From NCBI GenBank assembly GCA_039111635.1, contig JBCAQO010000004.1, positions 620,001 through 684,000 of the forward strand: a DNA stretch of 64,000 nt, written 5' to 3'. Under the pieces are notes generated by a model. The model did not search any database. It had not been told where the DNA came from and worked only from the letters and a program-made list of their open reading frames with translations. Position 1 is the first letter of the stretch, and each line of letters starts with the position of its first letter. This DNA is from Heterobasidion occidentale (lineage: Eukaryota; Basidiomycota; Agaricomycetes; Russulales; Bondarzewiaceae). A program made the position numbers and the translations under genes. Below, piece after piece: positions 43,406 through 53,161 of the stretch.

Positions 43406-45209
43406 AGCGCTACATCCGGCTCTAAGCATCCACGTGAAGACGATGAGGATGACAATAATGAAGAGGATGAACGTGACGAAGGATCCGAAGATAATGAAGA
43501 GGACTATGAAGGCAACGAAGAAGAGCACCAATCTTGGGGTATCGATGACACCCATGTCCTTCCCGTACGTAGACATCAATTGAAGTTACCCTTTTCCATA
43601 GTAATCTTGCTAGGCTCCCGAGCATGAGGAGCGGCAGCACAGCACCGCCAACAGCCAAGAACCACGTGGCGCTGCAATTCCCGTATGTTTTCACTGTTCA
43701 TAGATTATTTTTATTGACCCGTGTGTATACAGCAAACTTTCTCTATTCAACATCCTGATATGCAACACGATGACAACGCTAGCCTGCACAGAATGGAGGT
43801 ACGTTTGACTTCTGATTATAATGATCTTTCGATGATGTTTGGGTGTCCAAAGATGAATGGCCTTGCTTCCGATGTGCTCGCTGATCATTGGCAACGTAAT
43901 TCAGCTCCAAGAGCTCCTAACCCTCAGGTACTCCAGGCATCAATCACGGCTAATGGCATCACCATACCAGTAGTAACTGGCTCTCATCAGCAAGGGCCTG
44001 GTTTGTTGGCTCAAGCCACATGTTCCCCAACATCGGGAAAGCATCGCAGAAGGAGTCGGAAGACGAAGCGTCAACGCACCGCTGAGAACGGTGTGGATGT
44101 GACTTTGGACTCTGATTTGAAAGTGCGGCTGGAAGACTTTTCGCCGGTCTGGCAGTCTATCATCCGCCATGCCAAACTCCAGCACCGTCTGACATTGCTA
44201 ACTTGCAATGCATTTCCTACATACGAAGACGGCCTCAATAATGCATGCGCCTGTATCTCCGCCGCTGTCAGGGAGTATGAGCAGAGGAACAATCAGTCTG
44301 TGATCAAAGACGGTGAGTGTCGCTGTGATATTACAAAGGGTGATTGACGATGACCTTCCCTTGCCTCGACAGATGCCCAGATATCTGTGGATGTTATCAA
44401 ATTAGTGAGTAATATATAAGCCCGTGAACGTGCACTGATGATATCAAAGGTTTACCAAGAAGGATCTACCTTCCGTGGAGAAATCAAGCAGGCCGCACGC
44501 ATTCAGGTCCGAAATCATTGTATACCAGCACCGACTGATTCGAGGGTCAGCCGCACTACGTACACAGCGCTCGTAAAAAAGGAGCTGGCGGATCTTGTTA
44601 AGCGGTACAAGTTCTTACGAGGCCCACCTAATGCAATGGTCTGTCGTTCATCTTCTAATCTCTGAGATTGGTTTGCTATAGTCCTTGCTTTTGTCTAGGG
44701 CCGCTGCGCTAATTTTTCTAGCATTCTTCTTCGAGACACTTGCACTGCAGTTCTCTTCAAGACGGGACGCTCGATGGGCCTCGGAAGGGTCTTCCCTAAT
44801 GTTTTCAAAGATGGGATACCACCCAGGGCTATTGTGTTGATTGCTACTGCGGTATGGTCATGCAAGTCTTATGTTCCACGTTTTTTGTGACTGTTTGTGA
44901 TTTTTCTATAGCTTCGCAATGCTCTCGAAGAGTGGCTCGACAATGGCTGGTATACGTGTGTGCCTTTCGAGGCTAAAGAATATGGTCCAAAGTACACGAA
45001 GCTGGCAACTTCTCTGGATGCCATCATGTCGCAAGAACACACTCGACAATCCTTCCAAAGTATGTGTCTTGAGTGGAAGCAATGCGGGATGTAAGTAACA
45101 ATGTCTTGTCTTGACCGTTTCTGACTTTTCGTGTAGGATGCAGATGTCTGCACCGAATGACGACAATGACGACGGCAACAAATCCACGGTATCCATTGAT
45201 CTTGACTAA
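43406..45209 (+). pseudogene. DUF6532-domain gene, 5' end cut off by an LTR
   Basis: Exons 43406-43564, 43614-43682, 43733-44312 (perhaps with a further intron at 43799-43852), 44373-44404, 44450-44638, about 44759-44851, about 44912-45060 and a last exon to 45209. The N-terminal part is acidic (PREDDEDDNNEEDERDEGSE) with a basic patch (KHRRRSRKTKRQR). The DUF6532 core is DAQISVDVIKLVYQEGSTFR, RTTYTALVKKELADLVKRYK, PPRAIVLIATALRNALEEWL, and YGPKYTKLATSLDAIM. The apparent ATG at 43307 lies inside the LTR and is not the native start. The missing 5' exons should be at the far end of Z, outside the window. Function of the family unknown. Confidence 0.72.
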
Positions 45210-45289
45210 GCCGCCACTCTTCTACAATTCCATGTTCATTTCTCATTTTGCTCACTCTCGTCTCGTCTTGCTTTCCTATACTGTCCTTA

Positions 45290-45719
45290 TAGTTTACCCT
45301 CCTTTTCTGCTTTGTCACTCACTCCCTAGAGCAGTAAGACCTACAAGAGCCTGCAAATCCATATTGATAGCAATGTTATAATCTGATTTTGATACAATGA
45401 TTATCGGAGCAATGAGCCGATTGATCAGCAGGGTAAAGGCTCTCTAGACAAGTAAGTCTGCCTAGAGTATGTTTTGGGAAGGTTTTCTGTATGATTGCTC
45501 TCGAGAGTGGCCAGAAAAAAGTCAACTCTCAAGACATCTTTAGAAGTGAAATCCGAAACGAGTAGGTGTGATATTGATTGCATCTAGGGATGACTCTCAA
45601 GACATCACTAGTCCGAAATCATGACTAGTGGACTCTGCCAATTCCGACAGTTCCTTTTGGGCTCTAGTGATCTAGTGCTGCTGTACAGGCCGTTTTAGCT
45701 ACTATATGGACTCCTGATG
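45290..45719. repeat. Right-end fragment of the foldback-like repeat
   Basis: From TAGAGCAGTAAGACC to CTCCTGATG it matches the right arm of the full copy (about 49850-50242), including TCTAGTGATCTAGTG and CTACTATATG close to the end. The tandem-repeat core and left arm are missing. Confidence 0.65.
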
Positions 45720-45803
45720 GCCTTATAAGTAATAGATATGCTTCACCTGACTGTCCTTTGATCTCGGTGGGACAATGAAGGACATACAGTAATGACCATG
45801 TTA

Positions 45804-47540
45804 TTATAGCTCAATAGTCTCCTTCAGCTTGAACTTCTTTGATGCTCGCTTCGCAGAGTGAAACTAAAATTGATTCCCGTACAGCTCGAACTCTATGTGC
45901 GGTGCTTCCAGCACAGTATTGCTTGTTTGCGATGATTGTGACAAAGAAGCTCCGGCCGCAGGCAATGAGGAGCTTGGCGTATCAAGGGTGGAGTAGAGAG
46001 GGACCGCAAACACGAATACTGAGCCATGCTTCAGTATGACTGTGGCAAAGATACATATATAACTTGGAGCGATCAATTGAAAGGCTTACGCTTTGATTTG
46101 ATTTTGCGTATTACGACTTGGAAAGCGTTCTCAGTTTCATGAGCAACAATTCCCGAGAGGCCGATCAGCACTGGGTTCTTGCTTCATCTTACTATAGACA
46201 GATAAATTTGGTGTACACGGTTGTGCGGCTGTGATGAGATATTCACCTGTCATGATTGATCCGTGGAAGTCGGCTTTGACCAACTTTGCATGCATACCCG
46301 CATATCCTTTGGAGAGGGTATACCCGAGGCTGGAGGGGCGGCAAGACCCAATAGCTCAGACATATACCCTAGCCACAGACGGTGCAAGGGTATGAACAAG
46401 TCCCACCTACAGCAAGTACGATAGGCATAATCCAGCCAGAACAGCAATCAGAAACGCACCTCGCCTGTTCTTTCTTGAGCTTCCACATGCCCTTTTCGAC
46501 AGCCTCGTTCCGCCCAATCACACCCAACCGCCTGCGCTCTTTTGCCTTCTTGATCTTTTCCGCCTACGCAGCATTCAGTAGCGCGATCCTACTCTTCTTT
46601 TCTGGATTTTCTAACAGGACATCAGCAAACTGGGAAGCGTCTGTACGGAGCTGGACAGACGCTCCAGAGCCCCCAGATGCCCCTAGTGAGTCCCCGATTA
46701 GACAGACACCATGACTTCTGGCCAGTGTCTGGACATATCTGTCCAGATGCACCATATATGGAAGTGATTAGATAATTGTCGTCAATAGACGACTGCAAAA
46801 ATCAATGTGTACTGAGCAGGGATTGAACCCAGAACCTCTTGAATTATTCACCAGCTGAGAGCAATGTTAGTACCAGAATTATCCACTCCACCATGTGGCC
46901 ATGATATCCTTCATCAACAATTAGCTTATATTGCGCTTTTTGAGACTTCTTTGAGATGCCTAAACTCTGTGAGGTGTCATCTATTTTCGCATTTTTAGCA
47001 TCTATCCATGGAAGAATGATGGCATATGATACATCATTTGAAAGCTATGATACAGGGAAGTATCCCAATACCACTCACAAGCTGAAATCTCACAGATAGC
47101 ACCAATGTCAATCAAAATCTTTGAAGTCCAACAAATGTATTTCTTGATTTTTTGGTACTGTGGGAATCTTACATACTCTGCCTTCCGGAAATGTGCTCCC
47201 AGTCAGCTTATTGATAGAGCACCTTATCTGTCCAGATCTGGCCATACACAGACATCTAGCCAGATATCCCCAGATGACCTAAGCATCTAGGAGCATCTGG
47301 GGCTCTGGGACTGGCTGGGACTGGTTACAGGTTTGCTGATGGATGAACTGGTGACGGATGCGCTCGTTATACGTAAATGCGGCCGAGGCTTTTCCGCTGA
47401 CGCCAATCGTGGAATAGACATATTTGGGCATGAAAGGTGTGGAGCTGGTGAATTGTGCGCATCGGTTCTGAGGAACAAAGTGAGGGGACGCAATCATAGG
47501 GGGGAGTTGAGGACGCATGCCTGGGCTATTGCAGATATGT
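45804..47540 (-). pseudogene. POP4: Decayed POP4 (Rpp29) gene, RNase P/MRP subunit
   Basis: POP4 binds RNase P/MRP RNA and supports pre-tRNA and pre-rRNA processing in the nucleus. Minus-strand pieces in family order: SSTPFMPKYVYSTIGVSG (about 47440), then after a MITE VLLENPEKKS, RRRLGVIGRNEAVEKGMWKL, DLFIPLHRLWLGYMSELLGL, GMHAKLVKADFHGSIMT, SKNPVLIGLSGIVAHETENA, HGSVFVFAVPLYSTLDTP and PHIEFELYGNQF. Defects: a TGA between VR and SKNP (likely CGA to TGA), a TAG directly after YGNQF followed by the normal tail to KETIEL, a one-base frame change after SGIPSP, and the MITE. POP4 is essential and normally single copy, so an intact copy is expected elsewhere. The N-terminal limit is approximate. 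Confidence 0.82.
46665..47307. mobile_element. MITE with about 100-bp diverged terminal inverted repeats, hAT-like
   Basis: Left end CAGAGCCCCCAGATGCCCCT and, inverted, right end CAGAGCCCCAGATGCTCCTA. The similarity continues through CTGTCCAGATGCACC and CTGGACAGATAAGGTGC-type blocks. CAG-type ends suggest a hAT-like non-autonomous element, but the 8-bp flanks (AGACGCTC and GGACTGGC) do not match, so the target duplication is lost. It splits the POP4 pseudogene and has no coding capacity. A B-box-like GGTTCAATCC lies inside. Confidence 0.6.
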
Positions 47541-48099
47541 CTATCTATAACGTTCATGAATAAAGAGTAGGCATATAAACAGCATTTGGCTGAACATGCC
47601 TCATCAGGAAAACCATCCCCCAATAATCAGATGAATTGCCCATAATTTGACAGCAATTAGCGGTTTTCCTCGCTAGATGGGTTAGCTCACCCCCTCAATA
47701 ATTGTTGACCCATTAGTTTCTGTTCTGTAAGCATACATGTAATTTACTCTTAATTTTTGTTAGACTTTGAGGAGCAATCCACATCATGCCAGACAATTCT
47801 TGCTAGTTTAGCTCTAACTTTCATATAAGCAATGCAAGAAATTGACATTGATTTTCAACATTAGCAGCAGGTGCACGACAGTTATACACTATGAGGAAGA
47901 CTGCAAGAATTATGAGGTAAAGAAAAGGAGTGGCGGTGATGAGTGGGCAGCGAAGACAGCTAGGGTATGAATGGACACACAGACAACAAGTACGGTAGGA
48001 AAGATAAATGTGGGAAGGAATATCAGAGACTAGCGTGAGACTCATCGGACCAGCTGCTGATGATGCGCAAGACTGACAGTGCTATGGTGTCGGGTGGCT
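47541..48099. other. Intergenic, no gene seen
   Basis: AT-rich DNA between the POP4 pseudogene and the foldback-like repeat; one short minus-strand hydrophobic frame (47821-48045) without support. Confidence 0.4.
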
Positions 48100-50242
48100 G
48101 CATTAGGAATCTGACTGCCGAGACCTGGCTTTCACTAGGTCCACTAGAGCTAGAAGTGTCTAGAGATAGCTATTGATGACTTGATATCTCGGTGTCAGTC
48201 TGTGTAGATAATCCAAGCTCAATCCTTTCCAAAATGGGATAGTGACTCTAGTCGAGTCTTGCGAGGCAAGGCAGATGTCTCTCGAGACATTACTATCCAT
48301 GACCAGAGACAGCTTTAGGATTATCAATTATCTTGTAAGACAATAGTGAGCACAATGAAAAGCATGGGATACCTTGCTTATCACTGCTCTTTACTCAATC
48401 TGATGTTTTCAAATGAAAAGTCTGAAATTATCATGATATCAGTCATTACAAACTATACTACTAGAGTACACTACAAGATTGAAGGCCCTCTGCATGAGAG
48501 TACAGGGCCTGCAATGGAAAGAACCAGCTACGCGTCAAAGAAGAAGTCCAAGAGCCACATGACCAACACCAAACATGAGTGGAGAGCGCAGGCAAAAACA
48601 GTGCTAGAATGACGGATCTGTGCTCATCTTGAACAAGCGTGGGCAGAGAAGGTGATTGGCGGCGGCGGTAAACATGACGAGCCTGCGCTTATCTTGTATG
48701 AGCATGGGCAAAGACAGTGGGTGAAGAACAGGCCTGTGCTCGTCTTGAACAAGTGCGGGCAGAGGTGGTGATGGATGGTGGCGGCAGCGAGACAAGACGA
48801 GGCGAGGCCGTGCTCGTCTTGTACGAGAGTGGGAAGAGATAGTGGACAGTGGTGCCGGCGAGACGAGACGAGATGAGGCCACACTCGTCTTGTATGAGCG
48901 CAAGCAGTGATAGTGAGTGGTGGGGGCGGCAGCAGCAAGACAAGGCGAGGCGAGGCGGCGCTCATCTTGTACAAGAGTGGGAAGAGATGGTGGGCGGTGA
49001 TGCCGGCGAGATGAGACGAGACGAAACTAGGTGGTGCTCGTCTTGGACGAGCACGAGCGGAGGTTGTGCTAGACGACATCGACGGCGAGACAAGACAAGA
49101 TGTGCCGAGACGAGACGTGCCCACACTCGTACAAGACGAGCATGGGCAGGGTGGTGCTGGACAGCGGTGGCGGTGGCGGGGAGAGTAGAGAGCAAGCAGG
49201 GGACAACAACAGGCAACGACGTATGACGTGGCAGTGGCACGTGCCATCGCCACCTCATGGTCTTGTACAGGACGAGTGCAGGCTTGTCATCTCTCGATGG
49301 TGCCGCCCACCTGCAGCTGCACACTGCCCGCACCCATACCCTCACCCTGCCGCCACCGATCTCTGCCCGCGCTTGCACAAGACAAATATGGGCTCATCTT
49401 CTCTGGATGCCCCCTGCCTGTGCCTGTGCCCTCTGACCCTCTCGCTGCCACCACCCACCTTGCCCACACCTGTACCCTCTCGCTAGTGCCTCCAATACTC
49501 ACCTGCGCTTGCACAAGATGAGTGCAGGCTCGTCTTCTTTTGCTGCCCCCTGCCTGTGTCCATGCCCTCTCACTGACCCTCTCGCTGCCACTGCCCACCT
49601 AGGCCAGTGCTCGCATGCTCTCGCTGCTGTTGTCTACCTTTGCCTGTGCTTGTCTTTTATGAGTGCGGGCTGACTTGTCTTCTCTTGCCATTGCCATCTG
49701 CCTCCGCCCGCACCCGTCTTCTCTTGCGCCGCCGTCCATCTCCTCTACCTGCGCATAAGCTCATCTTCTCTCACCACCACCGCCAACCTCCACCCTTGCT
49801 AGTCTCTTCTTTTTCCTCTAACTCTTCCTTATTGTTTTGGCACTCACTTTGTAGAGCAGTAAGGCCTGTATACAAGAGCATGTAAAGTTCCTGTTTTGAT
49901 TACAATTTTATCTGTGATTTTCATAGTTATAACTATAGGATTAAGAGCCAATTCATTGGCAGGAACAGAATAAATATTCTGGGTATAGTCACTGATAGTG
50001 TGGTCTATAGAGACTGTCTAGATGAGGAATTCTCTCAAGATTGTCCAGAAGACAGGCATCTTTCAAGACATCTCTAGAAGTGAAGTCCAAAACAAGCAGA
50101 GGATGATCTAGTGATGACTAGGGAGGCACAACTAGCTGTAAATCACATCTAGTGAACACTGTCAAACCAGGGTCTTACTTTTGACCTCTAGTGATCTAGT
50201 GCAGCTGTATAGACCATTCAAGCTACTATATGAACTCCTGAT
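48100..50242. repeat. Foldback-like repeat element, full copy
   Basis: Starts CATTAGGAATCTGACTGCC (mutated CATCAGGA) and ends TCCTGATG, so the ends are inverted. Both subterminal regions carry CACTAG/CTAGAG blocks in inverted orientation. Inside are degenerate tandem units with GCTCGTCTTGTACGAG hairpins (about 48600-49170), a centre near 49205-49260 and the same units inverted (about 49270-49700). This plan resembles foldback transposons, whose long inverted repeats are built of tandem units. No transposase. Open frames (48604-49500) are repeat by-products. Confidence 0.62.
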
Positions 50243-50253
50243 GTGCTCTGAAC

Positions 50254-51929
50254 CTCACGCAAGCCCTATGATGCTGGTGTTGTGGCCATTGTCACTGGTG
50301 TGGGTGCTGGAATTGTCCTTGAAGGCATTGTCGTCGTCGTCATCCATGCGTGTGAGGTCAATGTGGGCGAGGGCTGGTCCGGCATTGGCAGTGCCCAATG
50401 TGCTCGTTGTCGTGGTTGAAGTGCTCATGTAGTAAATAAGTTCATCATGATATCATATAGAGATTTGTTTGTGATGGATAACTTACTGTGCTTGGGTGAA
50501 GATCATTGACATCATGTTGTGATACGATTGCTTCCGCTCATCTTGTATCTGCATAAGGGTGCCGATATGCCTGGCATAAACATCTGCATAGACATTTGCG
50601 GAAAAATCAATGTTCTTGTGCTCGCCGGTACGCCACTCGTAAAGAGCAGCATAGACCTGGGAGTATAATCAGCAAATAATGTTCGGTAAAGGAATGGTGA
50701 AGGGATATCTAGATTTCACTGCAGTAGCCACGAGGGCAACCATGGCAGGGGGCACTTCTTGCACAGCATTGTTCTCCTCGTCGCGCATGAAGGGAAACCT
50801 GTCAGCAAACCGTGTAGCAAATGAATTCATGCCTCCACTGAAAAAGTGCTCGTTGATGATCTGGATGATAATAGGGTGCTGATACAGCTTGTTGTGACAA
50901 GGTGGACCCATCACCCCACGCTGACATATGACATCAATATTAGTAAACCATTATTAGACATCATATGAACACGTACTGATCACGGAAAGATGTAACAGTA
51001 GTTGTTGAGCTGATCTAGGACAATTTCCTTGCATGTCGGCCCTAGACTGAGGCCGAAGAAGCCAGAAATTGCCTTCGAGCAACTTTCCTTGATGTCCCCT
51101 TGGAAGAGGCTAATGCGTGCCGCAGCCTGATAAGAGTGAAAACAAAATCCCTACAAAAAGTTTACACCACTTACAAAACCGGTCAACGAGTTTGCATAGT
51201 TGACATCTTTCAAAAGACGTGCTTGAATCTTGGAGCATCCAACTTGTTGTCTTGCCGATGCTACGAGAGCATCGCGTATGTACTGTATGCGGAGCGGAGT
51301 GTCCGGGTACGCATCCTGGAAAATGAGCACTGCATTGACCAGCTTGAAGGACTCAGTTACAACCTTGCAAATGAACGGGTTTTGGTCTGTGAGCCTGGTC
51401 TTCCTGCCATTTCCCGTTGGGGGGATAACCACCGTGATTTGAGGCCATTGCAATAAGGCCGGCATGGGTTTGATCTTAGGAAATTGGATGGCACTGGCCG
51501 CCAGTGGTCCCTCTGGCCCAGATTCATGTGGACTTGAATCTGAAAGGCCAGTGAGTCGAAGGAAACGGAGTGAATTTTGAATACTACCATGTTCCATGCT
51601 GGTGGCAGGATTGCGAGGGCCAGGGGTGCCAAAAATGAGCGAGAGTTCTGCATTTACAGCTGCAGAGATCCTTGTGGAAGGCGAAGCATTCGCGGATTTT
51701 ATGATTGAGTTGGAGAGCCACGTTGGTTGATACAGTTAGAAAGCAATAAGAAACTGGCCGTTAAGTTCTCCATGTGCAGGGCACTTACCTCCATGAGCCG
51801 TTTGAGCACGGCCTGGTTGGCAGCCACAAAGGTTTGCAGCTTTGCCTCATCCGCGTTGTCGGCATTGTTGATAATCTCCTGGACTCCTCTAGGAGTCTTA
51901 AAGACATCTACATTGTCGTAGATGTCCAT
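50254..51929 (-). CDS. DUF6532-domain protein gene
   Basis: Minus-strand multi-exon gene. Exon 1 is 51929-51789 (MDIYDNVDVFKTPRGVQEII). A middle exon covers about 51660-51176 (PQITVVIPPTGNGRKTRLTD, ESFKLVNAVLIFQDAYPD) and a further one about 51126-50985 (ISLFQGDIKESCSKAISGFF). The DUF6532 core follows: RGVMGPPCHNKLYQHPIIIQ, IINEHFFSGGMNSFATRFAD, VPPAMVALVATAVYAALYEW, RTGEHKNIDFSANVYADVYA. The tail is Ser/Thr-rich and acidic (MDDDDDNAFKDN), ending at 50254, next to the foldback element. The junction before RGVMGPP is unresolved by one base. The domain is clear, its function unknown. Confidence 0.78.
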
Positions 51930-52139
51930 GCTCTTGGGCTCTTACTCCGAGTCATTGCCATCACCTGGAGCACGCTGTCAAAAGATGTCAGTATTTAATG
52001 TCAAACTTACACAGGAAAACCCTTGCCTGGATGCCTGGCTGAGCATGCTTGCTCACCATGGCTGAGGAAACATTTCAGCATGACTGGGTGGTGGTTAAAA
52101 TCAACATTTGTAAAGCTTGCCTGTTTGGTACATCTGCTG
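51930..52139. other. Short intergenic stretch
   Basis: Upstream flank of the DUF6532 gene up to the truncated 3' edge of Gypsy copy 2; nothing else recognised. Confidence 0.4.
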
Positions 52140-52914
52140 ACCGGTTTTCTTTGTAGTGGATTTGAGCCAGCGTGTCGAGCCAAACCGGTATGGTGTGTTG
52201 ATGGAGGAGGACGGATCTGCTGCTAAAGATCCCACCTAGTCAGAAGTTGATCATGTCATTGCAGATGGCGGGGAGGTTAATTAGCCCTCTCATGCGGTAG
52301 GAGGTGATGGTGATGTTGGCGAGGAGGATGGCCTGGGTCTGGGTGAGCGGCCCAGAGAATACTTGATAACACTGCGCCAGGACAGCTTGCTGTAAATAAA
52401 AAAGGAAGGCGCAGGGGTCTTTCAGTCCCGGTTGGTTCAAGATAATGGGGGCCTTGTCCTCGGCAAGTGTGAGGTGGTAGATGCTGTTGTCGGTAGACAG
52501 ATCTTGATAGAGGCGGAGGTCGTGGAGTGGGCTGGGGAGTGCGCGGATGTGGAAGTGGGGGTTCTCATTGTGTACTGTGAACACCAGTTGGGGGACAACA
52601 AGGTGGGGGTTTGGCATTTGAGCCGGAAAGCGGGGGATGACAAATTCTGTGAGTGGGTCGGCGACATGGACGCCTTCCAAGGGGATGTCATCTTCGCTGT
52701 CAAAGTCCAAGTCCAAGTCATCAACAAGTGTGGGGGTGGTAGAGGGAGGGGTGATGGTGCGGAGGATGAAGGGGTTGGGGAAGAGGTGTTGGAAGCATGA
52801 GGGAAGGTTGTGGCGGAAGTCATTCTGATGTTGCCAAGAATATATCAGGGGGAGTGAGCTAAGAGGAGGTGTGCAGGAGCAAGGGACATTCAATTGTAGC
52901 TGGGATGCTGACAA
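52140..52914 (-). pseudogene. Copy 2 extra 3' ORF, truncated
   Basis: Homologous to residues 1 to about 250 of the 557-residue ORF of copy 1 (PLTEFVIPRFPAQM, SIYHLTLAEDKAPIILNQPG, TSYRMRGLINLPAICNDMIN). The frame stops at 52240; homology ends at 52140. The CCHC half is lost. Confidence 0.8.
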
Positions 52915-52939
52915 ACGTCTCTGCCTGATGCAGGGTGTC

Positions 52940-52946
52940 TTTTATA
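52940..52946 (-). promoter_or_regulatory. Internal TATA box, copy 2
   Basis: TATAAAA conserved with copy 1 (27265-27271), about 30 bp upstream of the ATG at 52914 or nearby. Confidence 0.4.
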
Positions 52947-53160
52947 CAGCGGAAGAGATACCAATGGTAGCAGCGGCATGAAGAGATCCAAGAACAAGGG
53001 CAATGGCAATGGAGACAGCGGTGAGAGCCAGAGTCGTGACAATGGTGTGAATGGCCACCATGGCTAAAGTGGGGTTGAAAGGGGTCATAAATGTTTGCCC
53101 GGCCATGCCAATCCTCGGTTGGTCTGCTTTTGTAGCTCCTAGTATGCTTGAGTCTGCCAA
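52942..53160 (-). CDS. Copy 2 small hydrophobic ORF
   Basis: Counterpart of 27267-27413 in copy 1, with the internal ATG (MTPFNPTL) and the hydrophobic helix (TIVTTLALTAVSIAIALVLG) kept. No stop has arisen although the neighbouring pol is riddled with them, but the frame is short, so this is weak evidence of constraint. Confidence 0.4.
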   Translation of the reverse strand: MADSSILGATKADQPRIGMAGQTFMTPFNPTLAMVAIHTIVTTLALTAVSIAIALVLGSLHAAATIGISSAV

Positions 53161-53161
53161 T

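Noticed and set aside
34205..43410. X as a simple insertion with its own target duplication
   Set aside because: The flanks GTAGG and AGCGC differ, and the GTAGG partner is found inverted at 61706-61710.
46805..46905. tRNA gene on the minus strand
   Set aside because: A GGTTCAATCC B-box and an A-box-like stretch exist, but the acceptor and T stems do not pair properly and the stretch lies within a MITE. At most a relic or chance match.
48604..49598. Long open frames rich in Ser, Cys and Arg
   Set aside because: Same repeat family as above; the frames are open because the unit lacks stops, not because of a gene.
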